A stretch of 8,002 nucleotides of DNA from NCBI GenBank assembly GCA_031259905.1, contig JAIRKS010000064.1, positions 1 through 8,002 on the forward strand, in the 5' to 3' direction. The notes beneath the pieces are model-generated. The model worked only from the letters and a program-made list of their open reading frames with translations. It was not told where the DNA came from and did not search any database. Origin of the DNA: Odoribacteraceae bacterium (GTDB lineage Bacteria > Bacteroidota > Bacteroidia > Bacteroidales > Marinifilaceae). Numbering within the stretch: position 1 is the stretch's first letter; each line of letters starts with the position of its first letter. The translations under genes and the position numbers were made by a program. Below, in pieces: positions 1 through 7,563 of this stretch.

Positions 1-1751
1 ACCCCGCCCCCGCGAACCGCTTCGCCCCTTTTCCCGCCGGACCGGACGCGTGGGGATTCGTCGAGGTTGACCGGCAGAACAGGGCCTCTATCGTGATCAC
101 CGACGACTCTTTCCGTCGCGAGCTGTTCCGCTACCGCGGGCGGGACAACGAGCTGTTCATCCACCCCTCTTTCGACGGGACAAGCACCCTTCTCGCCGTT
201 TCCCTCTCTCCCGCCGGGCAGCAGATCCTCTCCATTGACACCCGCTCCGGGCGCGGCCAACCCCTCGCCCCGCCCGTGCCGGAGGAGATCGACCGCCCCG
301 TGGCGGCCCGCGACGGCATCATCTACCGCTCCGCCCGCGGCGGGAACAACGCCATCTACCGCTCCGCCCCGGACAGTCTCCTCGTCGAGGCGCGCTTTGG
401 CGCCCGTTACCCGGCGCTCTCGCCAGGGAAGGATACCCTGTACTTCTCTTTCTATACCCCTGACGGCTACCGGCCGGCATGTCTTCCCCTTGCCCGCGCC
501 CTGCCGGCTCTCGCCCCTCGCCGGTCGTTCGCCCTCGCCGACAGCCTCGCCCGGGACGAGCAATGGAACTTCTCCCCGCCGCGGGATTCCGCCACCTATA
601 CCGGGCAGCCGTACAACAAGACGCTACACGCCGTGAACGTGCACAGCTGGGGGCCGTTCTTCCCCGACCGCGACAACGTGCGCGTGTATCCCGGTCTCGC
701 CATCAGCTCGCAGGATAAACTAAGTACCTTCTACTGGACTGCCGGTCACGTCTGGGACGACGGCTATGACAACGGCAACTGGAAGTTAAACGCCACCTAC
801 CGGGGGCTGTGGCCTACCTTCAAGGCGAGCCTCCGCGACGGGCGGGTCGACAGGCAGATGGAGCAACGCGCCGCGCGGCAGGCAACCGGGCAAGTGGACA
901 CGATCCGCTTCACCGACCGCTCGCGGGAGACCCGTCTCTCCGCCTCCGTCGAGTTCCCGGTGAATTTCTCCCGCGGGGATCGCCGGAGGTACATCGCGCC
1001 GCGCCTGCTGTTCTCGTTACGCGACGCGTACCGCCACGAGACGGACGATCTCCGCGTCCTCGAGCACGGCGCGTGGAAAACGGGAGACCCGGAAGACTAC
1101 CGCATCGTCCGTTCCGCCGCCTACTGGTCGCGGGTCATCCAGCACGAGATCACCTTCTACAGCCTCGCCCGCGCCAGCCAGCGCGACCTCTACCCCCGCC
1201 GCGGCGAACGCCTGGAGGTCGGTTACGCGCGCGCGTTTTCCAGCGGGAACGATCCGGAGAGCACCTGGTGGGCCAACGGGAATCTCTACCTCCCCGGTGT
1301 CGCCAGGCATCACGCGATCGTGCTCTACGCGGGATTCCAGCAGAAGTCGGATCCTCTCCGCCTTTCCGGTAACCAGATACTCTCGCCGCGCGGCATCTCC
1401 CTTTCCGGGAACAAGCTCGCCACGGCGCGCTTCTCTTATTACCTCCCGCTCGCGTACCCGGACTGGCGCGTGACGCCTCTCGTTTACCTCCGGCAGTTCA
1501 ACGCGGGGATCTTTTTCGATGCCGCTGCGACCGTGAACGCGGCACGCGCTGTTGTCCCCGGCGACGACATGATCATCTTTTCCTCGCCCGACGTCACCCG
1601 CTCTTACCGCTCTTTCGGGATCGAGGCCACGAGCGACGCCCGCTTCCTTGACTTGACGTTCCCCGTGAATGTCGGTTTCCGTGCCGGCTACGAGACGCTC
1701 CATCGCGACATGTTCTTTAATCTCCTCTTTTCTATCGGACTCTCGATCTGA
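1..1751 (+). CDS. Outer membrane beta-barrel protein with N-terminal propeller-like region, 5'-truncated by the window edge
   Basis: The reading frame is open from the first complete codon (position 3) to the TGA at 1749-1751, giving 582 visible residues. The GTG at 93 is not a convincing start, because the frame continues upstream without a stop; the true start lies before the window. Numbering from position 3, residues ~1-165 are rich in short beta-strand and turn patterns, and YPALSPGKDTLYF (136-148) resembles a PD40/TolB-type propeller blade. From about residue 204 (YNKTLHAVNVHSWGPF) to the end, alternating polar and hydrophobic strands, many aromatic residues and a strand-like C-terminus (FNLLFSIGLSI) suggest an outer membrane barrel. 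HSW-containing segments at the barrel start occur in large propeller-barrel proteins of Bacteroidota, some related to surface antigen/BamA-type barrels; this is from memory. The signal peptide would be off-window. Ligand and function are unknown. The gene converges on clpC across a repeat-filled gap. Confidence 0.75.
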   Translation, partial: PAPANRFAPFPAGPDAWGFVEVDRQNRASIVITDDSFRRELFRYRGRDNELFIHPSFDGTSTLLAVSLSPAGQQILSIDTRSGRGQPLAPPVPEEIDRPVAARDGIIYRSARGGNNAIYRSAPDSLLVEARFGARYPALSPGKDTLYFSFYTPDGYRPACLPLARALPALAPRRSFALADSLARDEQWNFSPPRDSATYTGQPYNKTLHAVNVHSWGPFFPDRDNVRVYPGLAISSQDKLSTFYWTAGHVWDDGYDNGNWKLNATYRGLWPTFKASLRDGRVDRQMEQRAARQATGQVDTIRFTDRSRETRLSASVEFPVNFSRGDRRRYIAPRLLFSLRDAYRHETDDLRVLEHGAWKTGDPEDYRIVRSAAYWSRVIQHEITFYSLARASQRDLYPRRGERLEVGYARAFSSGNDPESTWWANGNLYLPGVARHHAIVLYAGFQQKSDPLRLSGNQILSPRGISLSGNKLATARFSYYLPLAYPDWRVTPLVYLRQFNAGIFFDAAATVNAARAVVPGDDMIIFSSPDVTRSYRSFGIEATSDARFLDLTFPVNVGFRAGYETLHRDMFFNLLFSIGLSI

Positions 1752-1757
1752 ACGGGA

Positions 1758-1998
1758 CGACCTGCCTGTCCTCTCCGCGGACCACATTGCCATCTCCGCA
1801 GACCTATCTGCCATCTCCGCGGACCTGTTTGCCATCTCCGCGGACCATATTGCCATCTCCGCGGACCCATTTGCCATCTCCGCGGACCTGTCTGCCATCT
1901 CCGCGGACCGGTCTGCCATCTCCGCGGACCAGTCTGCCATCTCCGCGGACCGGTCTGCCATCTCCGCGGACCAGTCTGCCATCTCCGCGGACCCACCT
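1758..1998. repeat. 21-bp tandem repeat array, about 11 units
   Basis: The core TCCGCGGA (TCCGCAGA in the second copy) recurs with exact 21-bp spacing at 1774, 1795, 1816, 1837, 1858, 1879, 1900, 1921, 1942, 1963 and 1984. The unit is a constant block GCCATCTCCGCGGAC followed by about 6 bp in which all the variation sits, for example CTGTCT, CGGTCT, CAGTCT, CATATT. A decayed half unit (GACCTGCCTGTCCTCTCC) starts at 1758, seven bases after the stop of the upstream gene. The unit centre CCGCGG is palindromic. Because 21 is a multiple of three, all frames stay open and long artefactual ORFs with heptapeptide repeats appear on both strands. The array lies between two convergent genes. Its function is unknown. 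Confidence 0.95.
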
Positions 1999-2128
1999 GT
2001 ACAACTTGCCAGACCACATTGGCAAGTTGCGCGGACCACCCTGTACAACTTGCCAGATCACATTGGCAAGTTGCGCGGACCACCCTGTACAACTTGACAG
2101 ACTACATTGGCAAGTTGCGCGGAAACAC
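1997..2128. repeat. Three 44-bp tandem units, each with a stem-loop
   Basis: Units begin CTGTACAACTTG at 1997, 2041 and 2085, exactly 44 bp apart. Units 1 and 2 contain a perfect 10-bp inverted repeat, CAACTTGCCA / TGGCAAGTTG, with an 8-nt loop (2002-2029 and 2046-2073). Unit 3 has the same arms with one mismatch (CAACTTGACA, 2090-2117). Each unit ends GCGCGGACC or a variant, which matches the core of the adjoining 21-bp array, and the loop sequence GACCACATTG also occurs in the first 21-bp unit. The two arrays therefore seem related. No T-tract follows any stem, so classical intrinsic termination is not supported, but bidirectional termination or mRNA 3'-end protection between the convergent genes is plausible. 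Confidence 0.93.
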
Positions 2129-2473
2129 GCCTGTCCAGGATAAGACACGCGTGAATATCAATATCAACGCGATCTTAACCACTTGAAATTATGAAATCAT
2201 GAAAACAAAGTGTCGGCCCGGTACTTTCTGCCAGAGTGCCTTGAATGGTTCGTCCGGTAACAGTCGAGAGTACCGACAACGGTAGAGAGAAATATGATTG
2301 TGTTGTGCACCATCGAATGCCCCTTATGTTTCACCGGGGGGCAGTATCACGAAGGGGACTTCCCGGTTCTTTAGCTCCCGGTGCAGATTGTTTTCTAAAT
2401 ATTCTATTCGGGGTAGGGCGCGACGATTGTCGCCTGTCGCGCGAGCGTTATAGACAGTTGTTGTCGCGCGATC
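2129..2473. other. Intergenic DNA without a convincing gene
   Basis: This 345-bp stretch is visibly less GC-rich than the flanking genes, especially around 2150-2210 and 2290-2410. It starts with what may be a decayed fourth 44-bp unit (GCCTGTCC at 2129). A 28-codon ORF from ATG 2199 to TAG 2283-2285 follows an AT-rich stretch but has no recognisable features. A 79-codon plus-strand ORF from 2245 runs antiparallel into the end of clpC and also looks non-coding. Inverted repeats include TGTCGG/CCGACA (2211-2216, 2273-2278), with GTACT/AGTAC nested inside, and CACCGGG/CCCGGTG (2332-2338, 2377-2383). These may be remnants or RNA structure. Confidence 0.6.
2418..2442 (-). terminator. Candidate stem-loop downstream of clpC
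   Basis: GCGCGAC (2418-2424) and GTCGCGC (2436-2442) form a 7-bp stem with an 11-nt loop, 31 bp past the clpC stop when read on the minus strand. A second GTCGCGC at 2463-2469 could pair with the same left arm, and a smaller GCGAC/GTCGC stem is nested at 2420-2433. No U-rich tail follows on the minus strand, so a terminator role is inferred from position and stem only. Confidence 0.25.
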
Positions 2474-4939
2474 TCAATACTTGATCGTGATCTTCTCGTC
2501 ATCCATGCCTATGGTCACCGCTGAACCTTCCGGGATACCCTTGATGATCATCTCGGAGAGTTCGTCCTCGACGTACTTCTGGATCGCCCGTTTCAGGGGC
2601 CTGGCGCCATACTGCGGGTCGTACCCCTTCTCGACGAGGAACTCCTTCGCCGCGTCGGTGATAGAGATCTGCAAGCCGAGATCCGTCACCCGCTTGAAAA
2701 GGTACTTCAACTCCACGCCGACGATCTCCAGGATACTCGCCTTCGAGAGCATGTTAAACATGACCACGTCATCGACGCGGTTCAGGAACTCCGGGGAGAA
2801 CGTGTTTTTCAGCGCCTTTTGCACCACGCCGCGGGCGTAATCCCCTTCCCCCACGCGTTCCCGCGCGCCGAAGCCTATCCCGCGACCGAAATCCTTCAGC
2901 TGCCGGCTGCCGACGTTAGAGGTCATGATCACGATCGTGTTCTTGAAATCGACCCTTCTGCCGAGGCCGTCGGTCAACTGCCCGTCGTCCAGCAACTGCA
3001 GCAAGATATTAAACACGTCGGGATGAGCCTTCTCGATCTCGTCCAGCAGCACCACGGAGTACGGTTTGCGGCGCACCTTTTCCGTCAGCTGTCCCCCCTC
3101 CTCGTGCCCGACGTACCCCGGGGGCGCTCCCGTCAGGCGCGACACGGAGAACTTCTCCATGTACTCGCTCATGTCGACGCGGATCAGCGCGTCGTTGGAG
3201 TCGAACAGGAACCGCGCCAGCACCTTCCCCAGCTGCGTCTTTCCCACCCCCGTCGGGCCGAGGAAGAGAAACGACCCGATCGGCCGGTTCGGGTCCTTCA
3301 ACCCGGCGCGGTTCCTGTGGATCGCCTTCACCACCTTCTCGATGGCCTCCTGCTGCCCGATCACGCGTTCGTTCAACTCCTCGCTCATCTGCAGCAGGCG
3401 CGTGCCCTCCGTCTTGGCGATGCGTTTCACCGGCACGCCGGTCATCATGGCCACCACCTCGGCGACGTGCTCGTCGGTCACCGTGACGCGGTTCTCCTCG
3501 AGGTTTCTCTGCCAGGCATCCTTCTGTTCTTCCAGTTTCTTTTGCAGGAACCGTTCCTTGTCGCGGAACGCCGCTGCCATCTCGAAATTCTGTCGCGTGG
3601 CCTCCACCCGCTTGCACTCGCGCACCCGTTCCAGCTCGCGTTCCAGCTCCTCGATGATGGAGGGGACGCTAATGTTCGCGATATGCACCCGCGAACCGGA
3701 CTCGTCCAGCGCGTCGATCGCCTTGTCCGGCAGCGAACGGTCGGTGACGTAACGTTCCGTCAGGCGCGCGCAGGCGATGATGGCCTCGTCCGTGTAATTG
3801 ACGTTATGGTGATCCTCGTAGCGCGTCTTGATGTTGCTCAATATCTCCACCGTCTCGTTGAACGAGGTCGGCTCCACGAGCACCTTCTGGAAGCGTCTTT
3901 CCAGCGCGCCGTCCTTCTCGATATTCTGCCTGTACTCGTCGAGGGTCGTCGCGCCGATGCACTGTATCTCCCCGCGCGCGAGCGCCGGTTTCAGCATGTT
4001 CGCCGCGTCGAGGCTTCCTCCCGACGCGCCGGCGCCGACTATCGTGTGTATCTCGTCGATGAAGAGGATCACCTCCCGGTTTTTCGCCAGCTCGGAGAGG
4101 ATCGCCTTCATGCGTTCCTCGAACTGCCCGCGGTACTTGGTGCCGGCGACGATCGAGGCCATGTCGAGCGAGATCACCCGCTTGTCGAACAACACGCGCG
4201 ACACCTTCCGCTCCACGATGCGCAACGCCAGTCCCTCGGCGATGGCCGATTTCCCCACGCCGGGTTCTCCGATCAGCACGGGATTATTCTTCTTGCGCCG
4301 GCTCAGGATCTGCACGAGTCGTTCGATCTCCCTGTTCCTGCCGACGATCGGGTCGAGCGCGCCGGCGACGGCTGCCTTCGTGATATCGACCCCGAAGTTA
4401 TCGAGCACGGGCGTGTTCGAGTGCTTTCCCTGCAGGAGACGCGGTATGGTTTGTGCTTCCTCCTCGTCCGCGTCCTCGTCGTCGTTAAACTCCGAGCGCG
4501 TCCTTGCCTTTTCCCTCAGGACGGCCTCCCGGAACGTCTCGTAATTCACCCCCCCGTCGTCGAGCAGGCGTGCCAGGAATCCGGCGTGCCCGCGCAGCAG
4601 GGCGAGCATCACGTGTTCCGACTCCAGCTCCTTGTCGCCCATTTCCCACGCCTCGTCGGCGACGCGTCGTAGGATACTGTTCGCGGCCAGCGTGAAGTCG
4701 ATCTCCCCGGCGTTGATCGCCTGGTAGCGTTTCTTCTCCAGCCGTTGTTCCAGCTTCTCCGTCACCTCCTGGAAATCCACGCCCAGGGAGTGCAGCACGT
4801 CCGTCGCGTACCCGCTTCTCTGCTTCAATATCCCCAGGAAGAGGTGTTCCGGGTAGACCTTACCGTTCCCCAGGCGTTTCGCCTCCTCGCTTGCCGATTG
4901 CATGATCAGCTTCAACTTTTTTGTCTCTTCGTTTCTCAT
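2474..4939 (-). CDS. clpC: ClpC, AAA+ unfoldase subunit of the ClpCP protease
   Basis: An 821-residue class I Clp/HSP100 ATPase that unfolds substrate proteins and threads them into ClpP in the cytoplasm. The N-terminal double Clp-N repeat spans ~1-145 (YPEHLFLGIL, ESEHVMLALL). The first AAA+ domain has Walker A GEPGVGKS (224-231), Walker B ILFIDE (291-296) and ALERRF (345-350). The middle domain (~427-480) is short and carries a UVR-like segment (~447-471), as in ClpC; the ClpB middle domain is far longer. The second AAA+ domain has Walker A GPTGVGKT (561-568), Walker B VVLLDE (629-634) and sensor-2 GARPLKR (778-784). IGF (688-690) matches the ClpP-docking tripeptide loop, which argues for a protease partner rather than a pure disaggregase. 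The ATG at 4937-4939 gives a normal N-domain start; no Shine-Dalgarno is seen. clpC lies 36 bp downstream of ligA and is probably co-transcribed. All ATPase motifs look intact. Confidence 0.97.
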   Translation of the reverse strand: MRNEETKKLKLIMQSASEEAKRLGNGKVYPEHLFLGILKQRSGYATDVLHSLGVDFQEVTEKLEQRLEKKRYQAINAGEIDFTLAANSILRRVADEAWEMGDKELESEHVMLALLRGHAGFLARLLDDGGVNYETFREAVLREKARTRSEFNDDEDADEEEAQTIPRLLQGKHSNTPVLDNFGVDITKAAVAGALDPIVGRNREIERLVQILSRRKKNNPVLIGEPGVGKSAIAEGLALRIVERKVSRVLFDKRVISLDMASIVAGTKYRGQFEERMKAILSELAKNREVILFIDEIHTIVGAGASGGSLDAANMLKPALARGEIQCIGATTLDEYRQNIEKDGALERRFQKVLVEPTSFNETVEILSNIKTRYEDHHNVNYTDEAIIACARLTERYVTDRSLPDKAIDALDESGSRVHIANISVPSIIEELERELERVRECKRVEATRQNFEMAAAFRDKERFLQKKLEEQKDAWQRNLEENRVTVTDEHVAEVVAMMTGVPVKRIAKTEGTRLLQMSEELNERVIGQQEAIEKVVKAIHRNRAGLKDPNRPIGSFLFLGPTGVGKTQLGKVLARFLFDSNDALIRVDMSEYMEKFSVSRLTGAPPGYVGHEEGGQLTEKVRRKPYSVVLLDEIEKAHPDVFNILLQLLDDGQLTDGLGRRVDFKNTIVIMTSNVGSRQLKDFGRGIGFGARERVGEGDYARGVVQKALKNTFSPEFLNRVDDVVMFNMLSKASILEIVGVELKYLFKRVTDLGLQISITDAAKEFLVEKGYDPQYGARPLKRAIQKYVEDELSEMIIKGIPEGSAVTIGMDDEKITIKY

Positions 4940-4961
4940 GTTTTCCGTCGTAATGAGGGCG

Positions 4962-4969
4962 TAAAGGTA
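4962..4969 (-). promoter_or_regulatory. Weak -7-like element in the ligA-clpC gap
   Basis: Read on the minus strand, TACCTTTA matches 7 of 8 positions of the Bacteroides -7 consensus TAnnTTTG, about 22 nt before the clpC ATG in the 36-bp spacer. No TTTG is visible at the expected -33 distance, which would lie inside the ligA 3' end. It could give clpC its own promoter in addition to read-through from ligA. The support is weak. Confidence 0.2.
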
Positions 4970-4975
4970 AGCAAT

Positions 4976-7504
4976 TTATTCCGGATCTGCCGCTGCCAGC
5001 AGCCTGTCGAGGTCATTTTCCGCGAGCACGGGCACGCCGAGCTTCGTCGCGTGTTTCAGTTTACTCCCGGCGTTCTCTCCCGCCAGCAGGTAACTTGTCT
5101 TGGCGGAGACCGCGTCGCTGACCTTCCCTCCTGCCGCCAGGATACGCGCCTTGAAGCGTTCCCTCGGCATCGAGAGCGTCCCGGTGATCACGAATGTCTT
5201 TCCTTCCAGCACGCTGCTCTCGCCTTCCTGCTCGCGTAGCGCGCCGTTCACGCCGCGCGCCAGGAGGCGTTCCAGCAACGCCCTGTTCTCCTCGTTGCCG
5301 AAATATCGCTCCACGCTCCGTGCCATCTGCTCGCCGACGCCTTCCACCTCGGTCAGTTGCTCGCGCGTGGCCGAGGCCAGCGCCCGCGCGTGCTTGAAGT
5401 GGCGGGCGAGATCCCGCGAGGCCGTCTCGCCGACGTGCCGTATGCCCAGCGCGTGGATGAAGCCGGGGAGATCGGTCTCCTTCGAGCGCTCGATGGCCGC
5501 CAGCAGGTTGTCCACGGACTTCTCCTGGAGGCGGAAGACGCCGAGCGTGTTGAGCTTGCGGACGAGTTTCTCGCGGCCCGCGAGGAAGTCGTGCACGCGT
5601 CGCGCCGTTTCCTCCCCGATGCCGGTCGCGGCGATCTCGCCCGCGGTGGCCGAGAACAGGTCGTATATATAGTCGTAGTGCACCGCCAGCAGCGCGGCCT
5701 CGTGCCGACCGACGCCGGGTATGCCCATCGCGCGGATCACCGCGTCCAGCGGGATCGCGTCCGTTTCGCCCGCCTCTTCCAGCCGCTCCAGCGGTTCGTT
5801 GAAGGGGGAGAGGAAGTATTCCGCGATCCTCCGCGCCGCCTTTTCCCTTTCACCGGCCGTGTCGCCGAGGCTTTCCATCTCCATCCATTCCCCCGGCCGC
5901 GCGACGCGTGCCCGCGCGAGGCTACCGAAGCGCTCGGCCATCCCCGTGGCTTGCCGGACGGAGATGTTTTTCAGGCCGATCTCGAACGCGTAGATCACTC
6001 GCCACAGCGGTATGCTGGTCATCTCGTAGCTCTTCGGGTAGATGATCTTCTCCAGCCCGATCAACTCCTCCCGCCGGTCGGCCAGCGCGTAGATGTCGGA
6101 CGCGTCGCGGATCATTCCCCTCGCGAGCAGCAGGTCGATCGTCTCGCTCCCCATCGTCTCGATGCTCATCGCCTTCCGGCTCACGAAGTGCTCGATCTTC
6201 CCGGCGACGCGCGGGAGGCACTCCTCGTTCGGGCAATACTGTTGCACCTCTCCCTCCTGCCGTTCCAGCGGGGTGCCGCACGCCGGGCAGCGCGCGATAA
6301 AGTCGACGGGCACGGCGCCGGGCTGTCGTGCCGTCTCGTTGACGCCGACGATCTTCGGGATAATCTCCCCGCCCTTCTCGACGTAGACGCGGTCGCGCTC
6401 GTGCAAGTCCAGCTCGCGCATGAACTCCGCGTTATACAGCGAGGCGCGTTTGACCGTCGTCCCGGCGAGGTACACCGGCTCGAGGTTCGCCACGGGGGTC
6501 ACGGCACCCGTTCTCCCCACCTGGTAATCGACGCCCAGCAGGAGGCTCTCGGCCCGTTCCGCCTTGTACTTGTAGGCGATGGCCCACCGCGGTGATTTCG
6601 TCGTGTACCCCAGGCGCTCCTGCAGGTCGACGGCGTTTACCTTGACCACGATGCCGTCCACCGGCACGGGCAGTTCCCCGCGTCGCCCCTCCCACGCGCG
6701 GATGTACGCCAGCACCTCCTCCACGTCCGCGCAGCGCGCGGCGTCCCGCGGGACGTTGAATCCCCATTCCCTCGCCGCGTTCATCGACTCGACGTGCGTC
6801 GCCGCGGGGGCAAGCTCTCCCGGCACGCTGTGCAGGTAACACTCCAGGCGTCGCCGCGCCACTTCCGCCGGGTTCAGCAGCCTCAACGTCCCCGCGGCGG
6901 CGTTGCGCGGGTTGACGAACGGCGGCTCGCCGGCCAGCGCCCGCTCCTCGTTCAGGCGGTTGAAGACGGTGAACGGCATCAGGATCTCCCCCCGTATCTC
7001 GAACAGCGCGGGGAAGCCCTCGCCGCGCAGGCGCAGCGGGATGGAACGGATCGTTCGCGCGTTGGTCGTCACGTCGTCGCCCTGCAGCCCGTCGCCGCGC
7101 GTGGCGGCGTATCGCAACGCCCCGTGCTCGTATCGCAGGCTGATGGCCGTGCCGTCGTACTTTAGCTCGCAGGCGTACTCTACCGGTGACCCGCCGGCGT
7201 GCTCGCGGACGCGGGCGTCGAAGTCGCGCACCTCCTGCTCGTTGTACGTGTTCGCCAGCGACATCATCCCGTACGCGTGGGTCACGCGCGGGAAGTCGTT
7301 GCTCGCGTCGCTCCCCACCCGTCGCGTGGGCGAGTTGGGGTCGTCCATTTCCGGGTGCGCGACCTCCAGCTCTTCCAGCTCGCGCATCAACGCGTCAAAC
7401 TCCGCGTCGGTCACCGCCGGCGCGTTCTTCACGTAGTAGAGGTAATTGTATTCTTCCAACATCCTCCTTAATTCAAGTATTCTTTTCATGTCATCCGTGT
7501 TCAC
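4976..7504 (-). CDS. ligA: NAD+-dependent DNA ligase LigA, with an enlarged helix-hairpin-helix region
   Basis: Seals nicks in replication and repair through a ligase-AMP intermediate made from NAD+. The N-terminal Ia part (EYNYLYYV, 19-26) is followed by the adenylation domain with catalytic lysine K115 in KYDG (115-118), RGDG (136-139), E173 and VKVN (287-290). An OB fold follows, then a four-cysteine zinc finger (C406, C409, C424, C429). The helix-hairpin-helix region spans ~436-755 and a complete BRCT domain ~764-842 (LEGKTFVITG, AAGGKVSDAVSAKTSYL). Typical LigA is about 670 residues; this one is 842. The surplus lies between LIGLEKI (~480-487) and FRLQEKSVDNLL (~657-668), where two diverged extra copies of the HhH half-domain appear to sit. 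The stated start is GTG at 7502-7504; ATG at 7487-7489 (residue 6) is a good alternative, given the promoter-like element just upstream. No Shine-Dalgarno is visible before either. All catalytic residues are present, so it should be active and is probably the essential replicative ligase. Confidence 0.97.
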   Translation of the reverse strand: MNTDDMKRILELRRMLEEYNYLYYVKNAPAVTDAEFDALMRELEELEVAHPEMDDPNSPTRRVGSDASNDFPRVTHAYGMMSLANTYNEQEVRDFDARVREHAGGSPVEYACELKYDGTAISLRYEHGALRYAATRGDGLQGDDVTTNARTIRSIPLRLRGEGFPALFEIRGEILMPFTVFNRLNEERALAGEPPFVNPRNAAAGTLRLLNPAEVARRRLECYLHSVPGELAPAATHVESMNAAREWGFNVPRDAARCADVEEVLAYIRAWEGRRGELPVPVDGIVVKVNAVDLQERLGYTTKSPRWAIAYKYKAERAESLLLGVDYQVGRTGAVTPVANLEPVYLAGTTVKRASLYNAEFMRELDLHERDRVYVEKGGEIIPKIVGVNETARQPGAVPVDFIARCPACGTPLERQEGEVQQYCPNEECLPRVAGKIEHFVSRKAMSIETMGSETIDLLLARGMIRDASDIYALADRREELIGLEKIIYPKSYEMTSIPLWRVIYAFEIGLKNISVRQATGMAERFGSLARARVARPGEWMEMESLGDTAGEREKAARRIAEYFLSPFNEPLERLEEAGETDAIPLDAVIRAMGIPGVGRHEAALLAVHYDYIYDLFSATAGEIAATGIGEETARRVHDFLAGREKLVRKLNTLGVFRLQEKSVDNLLAAIERSKETDLPGFIHALGIRHVGETASRDLARHFKHARALASATREQLTEVEGVGEQMARSVERYFGNEENRALLERLLARGVNGALREQEGESSVLEGKTFVITGTLSMPRERFKARILAAGGKVSDAVSAKTSYLLAGENAGSKLKHATKLGVPVLAENDLDRLLAAADPE

Positions 7505-7508
7505 GCGG

Positions 7509-7516
7509 CAAATATA
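7509..7516 (-). promoter_or_regulatory. Bacteroides-type -7 promoter element before ligA
   Basis: TATATTTG on the minus strand is an exact match to the Bacteroidota -7 consensus TAnnTTTG, inside a short AT-rich patch in otherwise GC-rich DNA. No TTTG is seen 19-21 bp further upstream, where the -33 element would be. The element ends four bases before the GTG at 7502-7504, so transcription would start at or inside the first codons. That favours either a nearly leaderless mRNA or the ATG at 7487-7489 as the start. Confidence 0.4.
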
Positions 7517-7543
7517 CTCAATTTCCCTGCCGACGACGCGCGA

Positions 7544-7563
7544 GGGGACGGGTAGGGGAGGGG
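7544..7563 (+). other. Canonical G-quadruplex motif upstream of ligA
   Basis: Four runs of guanines (7544-7547, 7550-7552, 7555-7558, 7560-7563) are separated by loops of 2, 2 and 1 bases. This fits the G3+N1-7 pattern with very short loops, which generally gives stable quadruplexes. It is on the template strand for ligA and begins 28 bp beyond the -7-like element, so it overlaps the region where a -33 element would lie. A regulatory role is inference. Confidence 0.5.

Noticed and set aside
1017..2048. A 343-codon minus-strand ORF with SAEMADR-type heptapeptide repeats
   Set aside because: It consists of the 21-bp array, which keeps frames open because 21 is divisible by three, plus the antisense of the outer membrane protein gene. 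The other repeat-containing ORFs on both strands in 1669-2148 have the same cause.
1764..2136. Direct repeat GCCTGTCC at 1764-1771 and 2129-2136 flanking the arrays, as a possible target-site duplication
   Set aside because: Both copies are explained as decayed ends of the repeat units themselves, and no transposase or terminal inverted repeats are present.
2199..2285. A 28-codon ORF starting MKTK after an AT-rich stretch
   Set aside because: The start context is plausible for Bacteroidota, but the peptide is short, has no hydrophobic or known features, and overlaps an inverted repeat.
2245..2484. A 79-codon plus-strand ORF in the convergent gap
   Set aside because: It has no recognisable motif, overlaps the clpC 3' end antiparallel, has no clear start context, and its composition resembles non-coding DNA.
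2819..4672. A 617-codon plus-strand ORF opposite clpC, and a 412-codon one opposite ligA (5357-6595)
   Set aside because: Both are antisense shadows of strongly supported genes in GC-rich DNA, with histidine/arginine/leucine-rich translations and no domains.
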